64,000 nt of DNA, from positions 1-64,000 of the forward strand of contig JBFWYD010000006.1 of the NCBI GenBank assembly GCA_050186825.1, given 5' to 3'. Positions 20,868-28,932 of the stretch are shown here, piece after piece; the first letter of the stretch is position 1; every line of letters begins with the position of its first letter. The stretch is from NORP233 sp050186825. Its GTDB lineage: Bacteria > Planctomycetota > J058. The translations under genes were made by a program, and so were the position numbers. Under the pieces are notes generated by a model. It saw only the letters and a program-made list of their open reading frames with translations, did not search any database and was not told the origin of the DNA.

Positions 20868-23800
20868 CTACTTCAGCGACGTGATGTCCGCGTACCAGAG
20901 GTCGTAGTTGCCCTCGCGGAAGCTCACGAACACGATGTACTTGTCGTCCTTGCCCCACACCGGGCAGCGGTCGTCGTCGAGCACCTGGGTGATCTGGGTC
21001 TGCTTGCCGGTCTTGCGGTCGTAGATCCAGATGTCGTCGTTGTCGTCCGAGGCCTGGTTCGCCGAGTAGGCGATGCGGGCGCCGTCGTTGGACCAGGCGG
21101 GGTAGGCGATCCGGCCGCCGCGGGGGCCCTGCACGATCATGGAGAGCTTGCTCCCCTGGGTGGTGCAGGTCCAGAGGTTCCAGGGGGTGTCCGGCGAGGC
21201 CTGGTTGACGAACAGGAGCTCGTCGCCCACGGGGCAGAAGCGGCCGAAGGCGCCCTTGGTGATGAAGGTCTTGCCCGCGCCGTTGGTGTCGCAGGTCCAG
21301 ATCTCGTAGGTCACCGACTGCGCGGCCTTGGAGCGGGCGGCCAGGTAGCGGCCGAAGAGGTTCGGGTCGCGCTGGAGGTCGCGCACGGCCCGCTCGAGCT
21401 CGTCCATGGAGTCGCGGTCGAAGCGCGCCCGGGTGTAGCAGAGGGTCTTGCCATCGCTGCTCACGTCGGGGAACAGGAGCGACTCGTCGCTCTTGGCGCT
21501 GACCACCGCGGTCTGCGCCGGGGCGTCCGTGGCGCGCGACATGATGGAGAGGCGCGCGAAGCTGAGCGAGTCGTACTGGTTGCTGGAGAAGAAGACCCGC
21601 CTGTCACCGGTCCAGGTCGGCTCACGGAACACGTGGAACCCGCCCCGCCGGAGCGACTCGGCGAAGGAGCCGCGGGCCGCGCTCTCGAGCGGCATCCCGC
21701 GCGCGCTGTGCGACATCTTCTTGGTGAAGATGTAGCCCGGCGACTCCTCCTTCGGCGCCTGCCAGAACTCGGGGTCGATCGTGTCGGCGAGCGCCACCAG
21801 GCGCTCGTCGCGCGGGTAGCCGGTGGAGTAGGCGAGCGTCGTGAAGGAGTCGTCGAAGGCCGGCATCCACTCCTGGATGTTCTCCGTCTTCGAGATCAGG
21901 CCCACCGCGAACTTCTCCGGCGGGTTGGGCGGGATGCGGAGCTGGCCGGCCACTCGCCACTCGGAGAAGCGATCGTCCTCGTAGACCGAGCGGATCCGCC
22001 AGTTGTAGACCACGTTCGGCGCCAGGCGGCGCTGCAGGAAGTAGCTGTTGAGGCCCTGCTGGATCGCATCGCGCTTGATCCGGATCAGGTCCCTCCCCGA
22101 GAAGCCCTCCGACGTGGGCGCGATCTCGATCTCCACCGCCTTGACGAGGAGCGACTGGCGATCCCAGGAGTCGAACTCGAAGTCGAGGCGCGGGGTGGTG
22201 CTGCGGGCCAGGCGCTCCGCGGTCTGCACCTTGGGGGCCGCCCGGCGCACGCGGAAGCGCGCCCAGTCGGACCAGCTCCCGACCTCGACCCGACCGCTCC
22301 CCTTGTGGATGGTGCGGATTCGCCAGTAGTAGACCGTGTCGATCTCGAAGAAGTCCGGCTCGTCGGCCCCCCCCGTGGCCGAGGTCTGGTTGCGGCGTGA
22401 GGCGGCGAAGCGCTGCAGCGCGGCCTGGACCTGGGGGTCCTTCCACTCGAGGCCGGAGGCGTCGTCCTCGGCGTAGAAGCGCTTGTGCGGGCGCTTCTCG
22501 TCCTGGAGCTCGCGGTTGATCCACACCTCGTAGCGGTTCTGCTCGAACTCCCCGGGCTTGTCCCAGCGGAAGGAGGGGAGCGGGTTGCCGTCGATCTCCC
22601 CGGTGGGGAACTGCGGCGTGGGCGGCCGAACGTCCATGCGCAGCCGCTTGAGCGGGCCCGGGAACGGGTCGGGGAGCTGCGGGAGGTGGGCCAGCACGCG
22701 GTAGTGGTAGCGCTCGGACAGCCGCAGCCAGCGCTTGCCGGGCTCTGGCCCCAGGCCGATCTTGCGGTTGCGGGCGTCGCGGTCGACGTAGGGGGTGAGG
22801 TCGAGGTCCAGGCCGGCGTCGTTCTTGGTGACCCGGCGCTCGAGCAGGCAGTGGGGCGGGAGCCCATCCCAGTCGCCGCTGCGCACCTGCTCGTCGGTGT
22901 AGACCTCGATCGTGTAGCGCTCGGCCTTCTCCACCCGGCCCCAGGTCAGGCGGTACTCGTCCTGGGGGACGTCGAGCTCGATGTCGGACGTGGGCACCAC
23001 CGGGGGGGCCGCGAAGGACACCGTGGACACCTTCCAGAAGCCCGCCGGCAGCGCATGCACGCGCACGTGGAAGGTCTTGGCGAAGTCCCAGCGCCGGGTC
23101 CCCTCGTTCCCCTTGAGCTTCGCCAGGCGGCGCAGGTCCACCTCCGAGGAGGAGACGTGCGCCCAGTAGATATGGTCCTCGTCGTCGAAGTTCGCGTCGC
23201 TCGAGAGCTCGAAGCGATAGCCGACGGCGCCCTCGACGTCCTTCCAGTCGACGGTGAAGGCCTTGTCGGTGGGCTCGATCACGGTGTTCCCCAGCTCGGG
23301 CGCCGGGTAGATCGCCAGCCGGAAGGGCTGCGGCTTGGACCACTTCGTCAGGTCGTTGCCGATGGACTGCCGCACGCGGAACCAGTATTCGGCGCGGTCC
23401 TTGTCCTGCACCGCCAGGTCGTAGCGGAGCAGCTGGCCGCGGTGGACCGTGACGTCCAGCTCGGGCGAGGTCACTCCCTGGCGCCTCGTCAGGGCCTTGT
23501 CGCAGGGCTTGTCCTCCGAGAGCGACTCGATGTCCTTGTGGTCGCCGAGCTCCACCTCGTAGCGGGCGTCGGGGTCCGTCACCATGGGCTTCCACTTGAG
23601 GATGACCTTCTCGCGGGCCGGGAAGGGCGGCGCGGGGTCGATGATCGGGGGCAGGAAGGGCTGGACCGAGAAGCGCGACGAGGGGGACCACTTGCTCTGC
23701 TCGTCCGTCCCCTTGCGGTGCCGGACGCGGTAGGAGTAGGTGCCCCCGGGCGACAGCTGGCCGCTGCGCCGATACTCGCCCAGGCTCGCCTGCGAGGTGT

Positions 23801-24023
23801 TGCTGGGCGTGCGCAGGCTGAAGATCGGCGACTCGTCCTCTCCCTCGACCCGGAAGACCTCGACCTCGAAGGTCGACTCGTCGCTGGTCTCGCTGGCGCG
23901 CCAGTCGACGACCACCGAGTCACGGATTCCGTACTCCTTGCCCGGGCCCGGAGAGGGCGCCGGGAGCGGCTGGCAGCCCAGGGTCGAGGCTCCGAGGAGG
24001 AGGAGGAAGAGCAGCCGCTTCAC
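20868..24023 (-). CDS. Fibronectin-like / TolB-type beta-propeller lipoprotein
   Basis: 1051 aa from GTG, chosen because AGGAG sits six bases upstream and the frame then opens with a lipoprotein signal (KRLLFLLLLGASTLGC, Cys17). Residues about 30-760 form a series of beta-sandwich modules of fibronectin-III character, each with a pattern like YEVWINRELQ / YYWRIRTIHKGSG / WSDWARFRV. The C-terminal quarter (about 830-1050) has WD40-like PD40/TolB propeller repeats: FPDVSSDGKTLCYTRA, AYPAWSNDGARIAYSANQ, DDIWIYDRKTGK and CPVWGKDDKYIVFVSF. Such proteins are envelope-anchored and bind proteins or glycans; the specific partner is unknown. The upstream caspase-SUMF1 gene on the same strand ends 140 bp before. 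Confidence 0.85.
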   Translation of the reverse strand: MKRLLFLLLLGASTLGCQPLPAPSPGPGKEYGIRDSVVVDWRASETSDESTFEVEVFRVEGEDESPIFSLRTPSNTSQASLGEYRRSGQLSPGGTYSYRVRHRKGTDEQSKWSPSSRFSVQPFLPPIIDPAPPFPAREKVILKWKPMVTDPDARYEVELGDHKDIESLSEDKPCDKALTRRQGVTSPELDVTVHRGQLLRYDLAVQDKDRAEYWFRVRQSIGNDLTKWSKPQPFRLAIYPAPELGNTVIEPTDKAFTVDWKDVEGAVGYRFELSSDANFDDEDHIYWAHVSSSEVDLRRLAKLKGNEGTRRWDFAKTFHVRVHALPAGFWKVSTVSFAAPPVVPTSDIELDVPQDEYRLTWGRVEKAERYTIEVYTDEQVRSGDWDGLPPHCLLERRVTKNDAGLDLDLTPYVDRDARNRKIGLGPEPGKRWLRLSERYHYRVLAHLPQLPDPFPGPLKRLRMDVRPPTPQFPTGEIDGNPLPSFRWDKPGEFEQNRYEVWINRELQDEKRPHKRFYAEDDASGLEWKDPQVQAALQRFAASRRNQTSATGGADEPDFFEIDTVYYWRIRTIHKGSGRVEVGSWSDWARFRVRRAAPKVQTAERLARSTTPRLDFEFDSWDRQSLLVKAVEIEIAPTSEGFSGRDLIRIKRDAIQQGLNSYFLQRRLAPNVVYNWRIRSVYEDDRFSEWRVAGQLRIPPNPPEKFAVGLISKTENIQEWMPAFDDSFTTLAYSTGYPRDERLVALADTIDPEFWQAPKEESPGYIFTKKMSHSARGMPLESAARGSFAESLRRGGFHVFREPTWTGDRRVFFSSNQYDSLSFARLSIMSRATDAPAQTAVVSAKSDESLLFPDVSSDGKTLCYTRARFDRDSMDELERAVRDLQRDPNLFGRYLAARSKAAQSVTYEIWTCDTNGAGKTFITKGAFGRFCPVGDELLFVNQASPDTPWNLWTCTTQGSKLSMIVQGPRGGRIAYPAWSNDGARIAYSANQASDDNDDIWIYDRKTGKQTQITQVLDDDRCPVWGKDDKYIVFVSFREGNYDLWYADITSLK

Positions 24024-24163
24024 GGTGGGCTCCTGTGCAGGGTCCTTTGGGCGGGATGGTATACCCCGCCGGAACTCGGAGATGGTGGGGGCGAGCGGCG
24101 TCCAGCCCTGGCGCGGGGCGCGCTTGGCCGGCCGGCCCACGGCGCGGCCGGGCACAGGGTGAG

Positions 24164-26266
24164 TCAGGGCACCGACCTGGCCGGGCGAAAGCCCAGGTAC
24201 CCGAACCGCTGACCCGGCTCGTAGCCGTGGCGGTAGGCAGAGCGGCAGCCCCAGGGGACGGCGTTCCAGCCGCCGCCCCGGTAGGCGCGCCGGGACGCGT
24301 CGGCGCCCTCTCGCGCCGAGCCGTCGGTCGGCGCGCCCTGGGGGCCGTCGTCCCAGGCGTCCTGGCACCACTCCCACACGTTTCCGTGCACGTCGAACAG
24401 TCCGAAGGCGTTCGGCAGCCGGCTACCCACCTCCGCGGTCCGGCCGCCGCTATTGCTCGAGGACACGGCGTAGCGCCCGAGTTCGCGCACGTTGTCCCCG
24501 AAGCAGTAGGTCGTCTGGGTCCCCGCGCGGCAGGCGTACTCCCACTCCGCCTCGCTCGGCAGCCGCAGGGCGGCGCGCCGGCAGAAGCCCTGGGCGTCGT
24601 CCCAGGAGACCTGCTCCACGGGGCGGTCGCGCCCCGCGAACTGGGACGGGGTCGAGCCCATGACCTTCCCCCAGGCGGCCTGCGTGCACTCGGTGGCGCA
24701 GATCAGGAAGGCGCGCACGACCACCCGCTCGCCGCCCTCGCGCTGGAAGCTCCCCGCCGGGACCAGGTGGAACACGAGGCCCGTCCCTTCGTGGCGGAAG
24801 CGGGCGACCTCGAAGCGCTGGCCCCCGCAGGCGAAGACCTTCGTGTCCAGGTAGACCACGCCCGCGAGCCGCTTCGCCGCGGCGACCGCCGCCGCGTAGT
24901 CGCCGCCGGCCTGGCGCGAGGCCCCTCCCTCCAGCGCCCGCTTGCGCTCGTCCAGCGCCTCACCCCGGGCCTTGGCGGCCTCGGCCTCCTTCTGCGCCAG
25001 GTCCGCCTCCTGCCGCCGCCCTTCCAGGACGGCGAGCTTCCGCCGCAGCTCCGCGTTCTCGAGCTCGACCTCGGCCTTGCGCTTCTCCGCCGCGATCCGC
25101 TTGAGCTCCTCCTCCTTGCGCTTGCGCTGCTCCTCCTGGGCGCGCTGCTCGGACTCCTTGGCCTTGGCGAGCGCGGCCTGGGCCTGGCCCGCCTCCCCGG
25201 CGAGCCGCTTGGCGTCGGCGCGGGCCCGCTCCAGCTCCTCCGCGCTGGCGCCGCGCTGCGCCTCGAGCTCCTTCAGCCGCGCCTCCGCGGCGGCGAGGGC
25301 CACGGCGCTCGCCTGCGCCTTCTGCTCGGCGAGCGCCTTCTGCTGCTCGGCCCGCTCGCGCTCGGCCTCGGCGGCCCTCCGCTCAGCCTCCAGCCGGGCC
25401 GCGTGAGCGTCGCCCGCGATCGGGCGCGGACCGGTCTGCTTGGGCGAGCTCAGCCGCAGCGCCTCGGCCCCGGGCGAGAGGCTCACCTGCGGGGTCTGCT
25501 TCCCCCTGACCCGGGCCGCCCGGCTGGGGACGTCGCGCGCCAGGAAGGCCCCGAGCTCGGCGGCGCTCACCGAGCCGTCGTCGTCGACGTCGGCGGCGCC
25601 GCGCAGGGCCGCCAGCAGGGACGAGGTGAACACGCCATGACCGGACTGCGCGTCCTCGGCGGCGAGCTGGTTCTCCCCGGTCGAGGTGAATACCGCCGCC
25701 CGCAGCTCACGCCCCGCCGCGGGCAGGATCCGCTTGCCGAAGCTGCCCGGCCCGCGCAGCCCGCCCAGCCCGCCGGAGTGGCAGGCGTCGGCGACCAACA
25801 CGCGCGAGCGGGCCCGGATCCGGTCCCAAGAGCGCTGCAGCTCCTCGAGCGTGATCGCGGTGAACTCGAGGTCCACCAGGGTGGTGTCCTGACAGGCCAG
25901 GTAGGTCGAGCGCGCGTCCGACAGCCCGTGGCCCGAGAAGTAGAACACGGCGGTGTCCTCGGGCTCGGTGGCCTGCACCTCGAGGTGGTCCCGCAGGGCG
26001 CGCAGCACGTTGCGCCGGGTGGCCTCGGCGCCGACCAGCAGCTTGACCCGCTCCCGGATCGTGGGGCTCCCGGGGTCGTCGGCGTAGAAGCGATAGACCG
26101 CCCGCGCGTCGGCCTCCGCGAACTTGAGGTCCGTGAGCTTGGGATCGGCGTAGTCGTCGATCCCCACGATCAGCACGAAGGTCCGGCCCTGGCGCTCCTG
26201 CTGGGCGGAGGCGGCGCAGGGGATGAGGCTGGCGAGGAGGAGGAGCAGCAGGCAGCGAGCGGGCAT
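24164..26266 (-). CDS. Secreted caspase-like protease with EF-hand loop, coiled coil and SUMF1 domain
   Basis: 700 aa with a Sec signal peptide (1-22, cleavage near AASAQ). The caspase/metacaspase domain (about 28-265) has a complete dyad: His113 in YFSGHGLSD and Cys162 in VADACHSGG, so it should be an active Cys protease. Near its end DVDDDGSVSAAE (226-237) matches a 12-residue EF-hand loop with Asp at 1, 3, 5, Gly6 and Glu12, suggesting calcium control as in many metacaspases. A Lys/Glu/Ala-rich coiled coil (about 290-455) leads to a SUMF1 domain (about 500-700: FHLVPAGSF, PVEQVSWDDAQGFCRRA, LPSEAEWEYACRAG, NVWEWCQD, YRGGGWN, LGFRPAR). Only one of the two FGE cysteines remains. GGAGG precedes the ATG. 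Substrates are unknown. Confidence 0.9.
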   Translation of the reverse strand: MPARCLLLLLLASLIPCAASAQQERQGRTFVLIVGIDDYADPKLTDLKFAEADARAVYRFYADDPGSPTIRERVKLLVGAEATRRNVLRALRDHLEVQATEPEDTAVFYFSGHGLSDARSTYLACQDTTLVDLEFTAITLEELQRSWDRIRARSRVLVADACHSGGLGGLRGPGSFGKRILPAAGRELRAAVFTSTGENQLAAEDAQSGHGVFTSSLLAALRGAADVDDDGSVSAAELGAFLARDVPSRAARVRGKQTPQVSLSPGAEALRLSSPKQTGPRPIAGDAHAARLEAERRAAEAERERAEQQKALAEQKAQASAVALAAAEARLKELEAQRGASAEELERARADAKRLAGEAGQAQAALAKAKESEQRAQEEQRKRKEEELKRIAAEKRKAEVELENAELRRKLAVLEGRRQEADLAQKEAEAAKARGEALDERKRALEGGASRQAGGDYAAAVAAAKRLAGVVYLDTKVFACGGQRFEVARFRHEGTGLVFHLVPAGSFQREGGERVVVRAFLICATECTQAAWGKVMGSTPSQFAGRDRPVEQVSWDDAQGFCRRAALRLPSEAEWEYACRAGTQTTYCFGDNVRELGRYAVSSSNSGGRTAEVGSRLPNAFGLFDVHGNVWEWCQDAWDDGPQGAPTDGSAREGADASRRAYRGGGWNAVPWGCRSAYRHGYEPGQRFGYLGFRPARSVP

Positions 26267-26299
26267 ACGGGCGGGCCTCCCTCCGACTTACCGGGGGAA

Positions 26300-26974
26300 T
26301 CAGTACTCCGGGCTCGGAGGCGCCTGGCCGCCGAGCTTCCAGAAGGGCGAGGTGGGAGCGAGCTGACGCAGGAGCGCCACGTGCTCCTCGACGCTCGCGG
26401 GGCGGGCCACGCCGCGCGTGGCGCGGTCGAGCACGCCGAGCACGACCGCGAACAACTCGTTGGCCTCGATCCCGGGCAGGACCAGCCCGTCCGCGCCGTA
26501 TTCCAGGGCCCGCGCGGCCGCGCGCTGCACGTCGTAGTCCCAGGCGTGGTAGAGCACGGGCGCCCGCTCCGCGCGCGCGCGCACGCGGCGGATCGCCTCG
26601 CCGGCCTCGCCCTGGAGGCCCGGGCGCGACATGGCCAGGAGCGCCAGGGGCTGGTGCTCGGCCAGCCAGGCGTCGAGCACCGCGGCGTCGGGGACCTCGA
26701 CCACGTTCAGGGTCGAGTGCTGGGCGATGAACCCGGCCAGCGCGCGCGGGTCGGCCGCGGGCGCGGCGAGGTGGCCGTAGAGGATCAGCGGGGTGGGGGG
26801 CACGCCCTGGTGCTGCCCGATCACCGAGGTCCAGAGCCGGGCGCCGCCCTGCGCGGCGGGCGGCGGGAGCGGGGGGAGCCGCGGCGTGCGCCGGGCCGAG
26901 CGGCGCGGGCGGAGGACCAGGGCCGCCACGAAGAGCACGGCCAACATCACCGACAGCGACACCAGTGGGTCCAC
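26300..26974 (-). CDS. Membrane-anchored receiver-like protein of unknown function
   Basis: 224 aa. The GTG at 26974 is chosen because GGAGGAGG lies five bases upstream; a longer frame from 26998 would bury that RBS in the coding sequence. One N-terminal membrane helix (about 4-22, LVSLSVMLAVLFVAALVL) precedes a Pro-rich linker and a Rossmann-like alpha/beta domain. The order is PLILYG, FIAQH, LALLAMSRPGLQG (the usual phosphoacceptor region), APVLYHAW, and ALEYGADGLVLPG, like the Lys-loop/GADG segment of response-regulator receivers. It may therefore be a degenerate receiver. The nearest gene downstream on its strand is the caspase-SUMF1 gene, 33 bp away, so co-transcription is likely. Confidence 0.6.
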   Translation of the reverse strand: MDPLVSLSVMLAVLFVAALVLRPRRSARRTPRLPPLPPPAAQGGARLWTSVIGQHQGVPPTPLILYGHLAAPAADPRALAGFIAQHSTLNVVEVPDAAVLDAWLAEHQPLALLAMSRPGLQGEAGEAIRRVRARAERAPVLYHAWDYDVQRAAARALEYGADGLVLPGIEANELFAVVLGVLDRATRGVARPASVEEHVALLRQLAPTSPFWKLGGQAPPSPEY

Positions 26975-27068
26975 CCGAGCCTCCTCCGGGGGGCCCACGT
27001 TACTTGAGCCGCGCCCCGGGCGCGTGGCCCGCGAGCGCAGGCGACGCGCCGGGCGCTATGCTCCGCGC

Positions 27069-27575
27069 GTGAGCAAGCCCGCCTGCCCGCGCTGCCAGGA
27101 GCCGCTCGTCGCCAGCCGCTACCACGGGATCCCGGTCCAGCGCTGCGAGGCCTGCGCGGGGCTGCGCGTGGCCATGCGCGCGCTGCGCCAGTTGGCCGAG
27201 CACCTGGCCCGCGACCTCGCGCCGACCCTCGACCTCGACGCCGCGGTCAGCGCCCCACCCGACCCCGGCGGCGAGGTCCGCTGCGCCTGCGGCGCCGTGA
27301 TGGAGACCTTCGGCTACCTCAACCTGCGCGGGCTGCTGCTCGACCGCTGCGAGGTCTGCGAGCTGATCTGGCTCGACGGCGAGGAGCTGCCCGCGGTCGC
27401 CGCCCTGCTCGCGCGCACCGACGCGCGGATCGGCCGGCTCTACGAGGAGGCGCGCCGCCAGCGCCAGAGCTACGTCGAGGACGAGGCCGCCGTGATGCGC
27501 GAGGCCCGCGCCCGCGTCGGCGACGGCGGCGACGCGCTCAGCGTGCTCCTGTTCCTGCTCGAGGACGACGACTGA
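27069..27575 (+). CDS. Zinc-ribbon (TFIIB-type) protein
   Basis: 168 aa from GTG. Two zinc ribbons are visible: CPRC...CEAC at residues 6-30, and CACG...CEVC with CEVCELIWLDGEELPAV near residue 100, which matches the zf-TFIIB pattern in which the second knuckle is followed by W-L-D-x-G-E-L. The C-terminal 50 residues are helical and charged. The family is named for its zinc ribbon and has no well-defined role. It is transcribed away from the divergent receiver-like gene, with a TATGCT box just before the start as a possible -10. Confidence 0.75.
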   Translation: MSKPACPRCQEPLVASRYHGIPVQRCEACAGLRVAMRALRQLAEHLARDLAPTLDLDAAVSAPPDPGGEVRCACGAVMETFGYLNLRGLLLDRCEVCELIWLDGEELPAVAALLARTDARIGRLYEEARRQRQSYVEDEAAVMREARARVGDGGDALSVLLFLLEDDD

Positions 27576-27759
27576 CTGCGGTCCGTGCCTGCGCCGCGTC
27601 GGACGGGTATGGGCCGCGGCGCGAGCGACGCAGGTTACTCCCGTCGCAGGGTGGCCGCCCTCACCCGCGAGCGAGGTCTCCCTCCGCGGGCGAGCAGGGG
27701 CGAGGGGAGGGGCTCCGCGGCCGGGCTGCGGTTGGGCTCGCAGGCTGGAGACGCTGAAC

Positions 27760-27966
27760 CTACGGACCCTCGGGCGGGTCGTCGTCTGGCGGCTCGGGAG
27801 CGAGGCCAGTGGGAGCGAGGTATTCCGGGGCGACCTCGCCGTCCTTGGTGAGAATCCCGCTCGCGATCAGCCTCTTGAGGCGGTCCTCGAGGCTCAGGGC
27901 CCTGAACTCGCGAACGAGCTCGTCGTGCACTCTGCGGTTCCGTTCGTCCTGAGTCATGGCCTTCAT
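27760..27966 (-). CDS. Small hypothetical protein, possible partner of the upstream ADP-ribosyltransferase-like gene
   Basis: 68 aa, or 65 aa if the second ATG (27957) is used. It is a charged helical peptide (DERNRRVHDELVREF, LEDRLKRLIASGILTKDG) with a Pro/Asp-rich tail. It starts 15 bp after the stop of the ADP-ribosyltransferase-like gene on the same strand. The size, charge and spacing would suit an antitoxin or immunity protein, but I recognise no family. Confidence 0.55.
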   Translation of the reverse strand: MKAMTQDERNRRVHDELVREFRALSLEDRLKRLIASGILTKDGEVAPEYLAPTGLAPEPPDDDPPEGP

Positions 27967-27981
27967 CCGCGTTCGAGGCTA

Positions 27982-28581
27982 TCAGGAGGGCCTGAAGTAC
28001 CCAATGATGGAGCTCGGGTCCCGGACCGCGATCTGGACATGCGTCTTCTCGTAGATGCGCGCCCCCTCATAGACCGGGTCGCCTTCGACGAAGACGCCTC
28101 GCACGGTCTGGTAGTAGAGGGAGCTGCCCTCGGACGCCTTGCTGTCGAACTCCCTCATCGTGAAGTTCATCACCATGCAGTCCAGGTTGCGGAGGACCAG
28201 GTCGTGCTGATCCTCACCACGCGGGCTCTTGTTGACGGGGATCGACTTGCCCGCCTCTACGAGGGTCTTGAGGAGCAGCTGGTGGTGGGCCGGGATCTCG
28301 CGGACGGCCTCGATGTCGGTCAGATCGAAGCAGTTTCCCAGGTTGATGTAGGCGCCGATCACGTAGGGCTCGACGATCGGGTTGTCACCCCACCCGCGGC
28401 GCTTCTTCTCCTCCGCGAAGGCCAAGGCCCGACGCGCGGATCCCTCCCAGAAGTAGATCCCCGTGCCGAGCCAGTCCCAGGGGTTGGTCTTCGGCGAGAG
28501 CTCCTCCTGTCCGAGGAGCACTCGCTCACCCACGGACCTGTCGCACCCGTGGTAGCCGACGACGAGAGTGAAATGGGCCAA
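27982..28581 (-). CDS. Putative ADP-ribosyltransferase-fold protein
   Basis: 199 aa from a TTG, with GAGGTAGG upstream; an ATG at 28638 would add 19 residues that look non-coding. The N-terminus VVGYHGCDRSVGERVLLG and then DWLGTGIYFWEGSARRALAFA fit a PARP-like ADP-ribosyltransferase core: His11 in YHG and Tyr43 in GTGIYFW are the expected NAD-contacting pair. The third catalytic residue cannot be placed with certainty. INLGNCFDL and IYEKTHVQIAVRDPSSIIGYF near the end resemble other members. Such stand-alone proteins often act as toxins or in phage defence. A small gene follows 15 bp downstream and a transposase gene lies beside it. Confidence 0.6.
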   Translation of the reverse strand: MAHFTLVVGYHGCDRSVGERVLLGQEELSPKTNPWDWLGTGIYFWEGSARRALAFAEEKKRRGWGDNPIVEPYVIGAYINLGNCFDLTDIEAVREIPAHHQLLLKTLVEAGKSIPVNKSPRGEDQHDLVLRNLDCMVMNFTMREFDSKASEGSSLYYQTVRGVFVEGDPVYEGARIYEKTHVQIAVRDPSSIIGYFRPS

Positions 28582-28932
28582 GACAAGACCTACCTCGAGC
28601 AAGCGGGGAGAATCGTGGGGACCTCCTGCGCCGCGCATGAGCGAGGTCTGGGCAAGGTCTGGGCCCGAAGCGGTCGCAGGAGAGTTACGACGAGTGCGCC
28701 TCAGATCCGACCCGCGAAGCGACGAACCATGGGCAGATCTTGCCCATTCCGAGATTCGGCGGGACGAATCGCGAGCGGGCACATCAATCTGCATGCCGAG
28801 CACCCGCACGCTCATGACCTCCGAGACCCCGAGGGCCTCCGCGGCCGAGCCGAGCCCGGATCGCTCGCCCCTGCGTGCAGGGCCGGGCGGCGGCACGTCC
28901 CTTGCCATGGGGTCGCGCCGAGGAGGTCTCGA
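28582..28932. other. Intergenic region upstream of the REP-type transposase
   Basis: No gene is visible in these 351 bp. An 11-bp tandem repeat (AGGTCTGGGCA, about 28643-28664) and a hairpin at 28729-28747 are present. The base composition is slightly less GC-rich than the neighbouring genes. It must contain promoters for the divergent ADP-ribosyltransferase-like and transposase genes. Confidence 0.5.
28729..28747. repeat. Short inverted repeat (possible transposase-linked hairpin or operator)
   Basis: ATGGGCA-GATCT-TGCCCAT has perfect 7-bp arms around a 5-bp loop, about 190 bp before the Y1 transposase gene. REP-type transposases act on short hairpins, so this could be such a substrate or a regulator site. 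Only this one copy was noticed. Confidence 0.4.

Noticed and set aside
24164..26266. SUMF1 domain as an active formylglycine-generating enzyme
   Set aside because: The active-site Cys pair is not present; only one Cys remains near the YRGGGWN motif, and no sulfatase gene is nearby.
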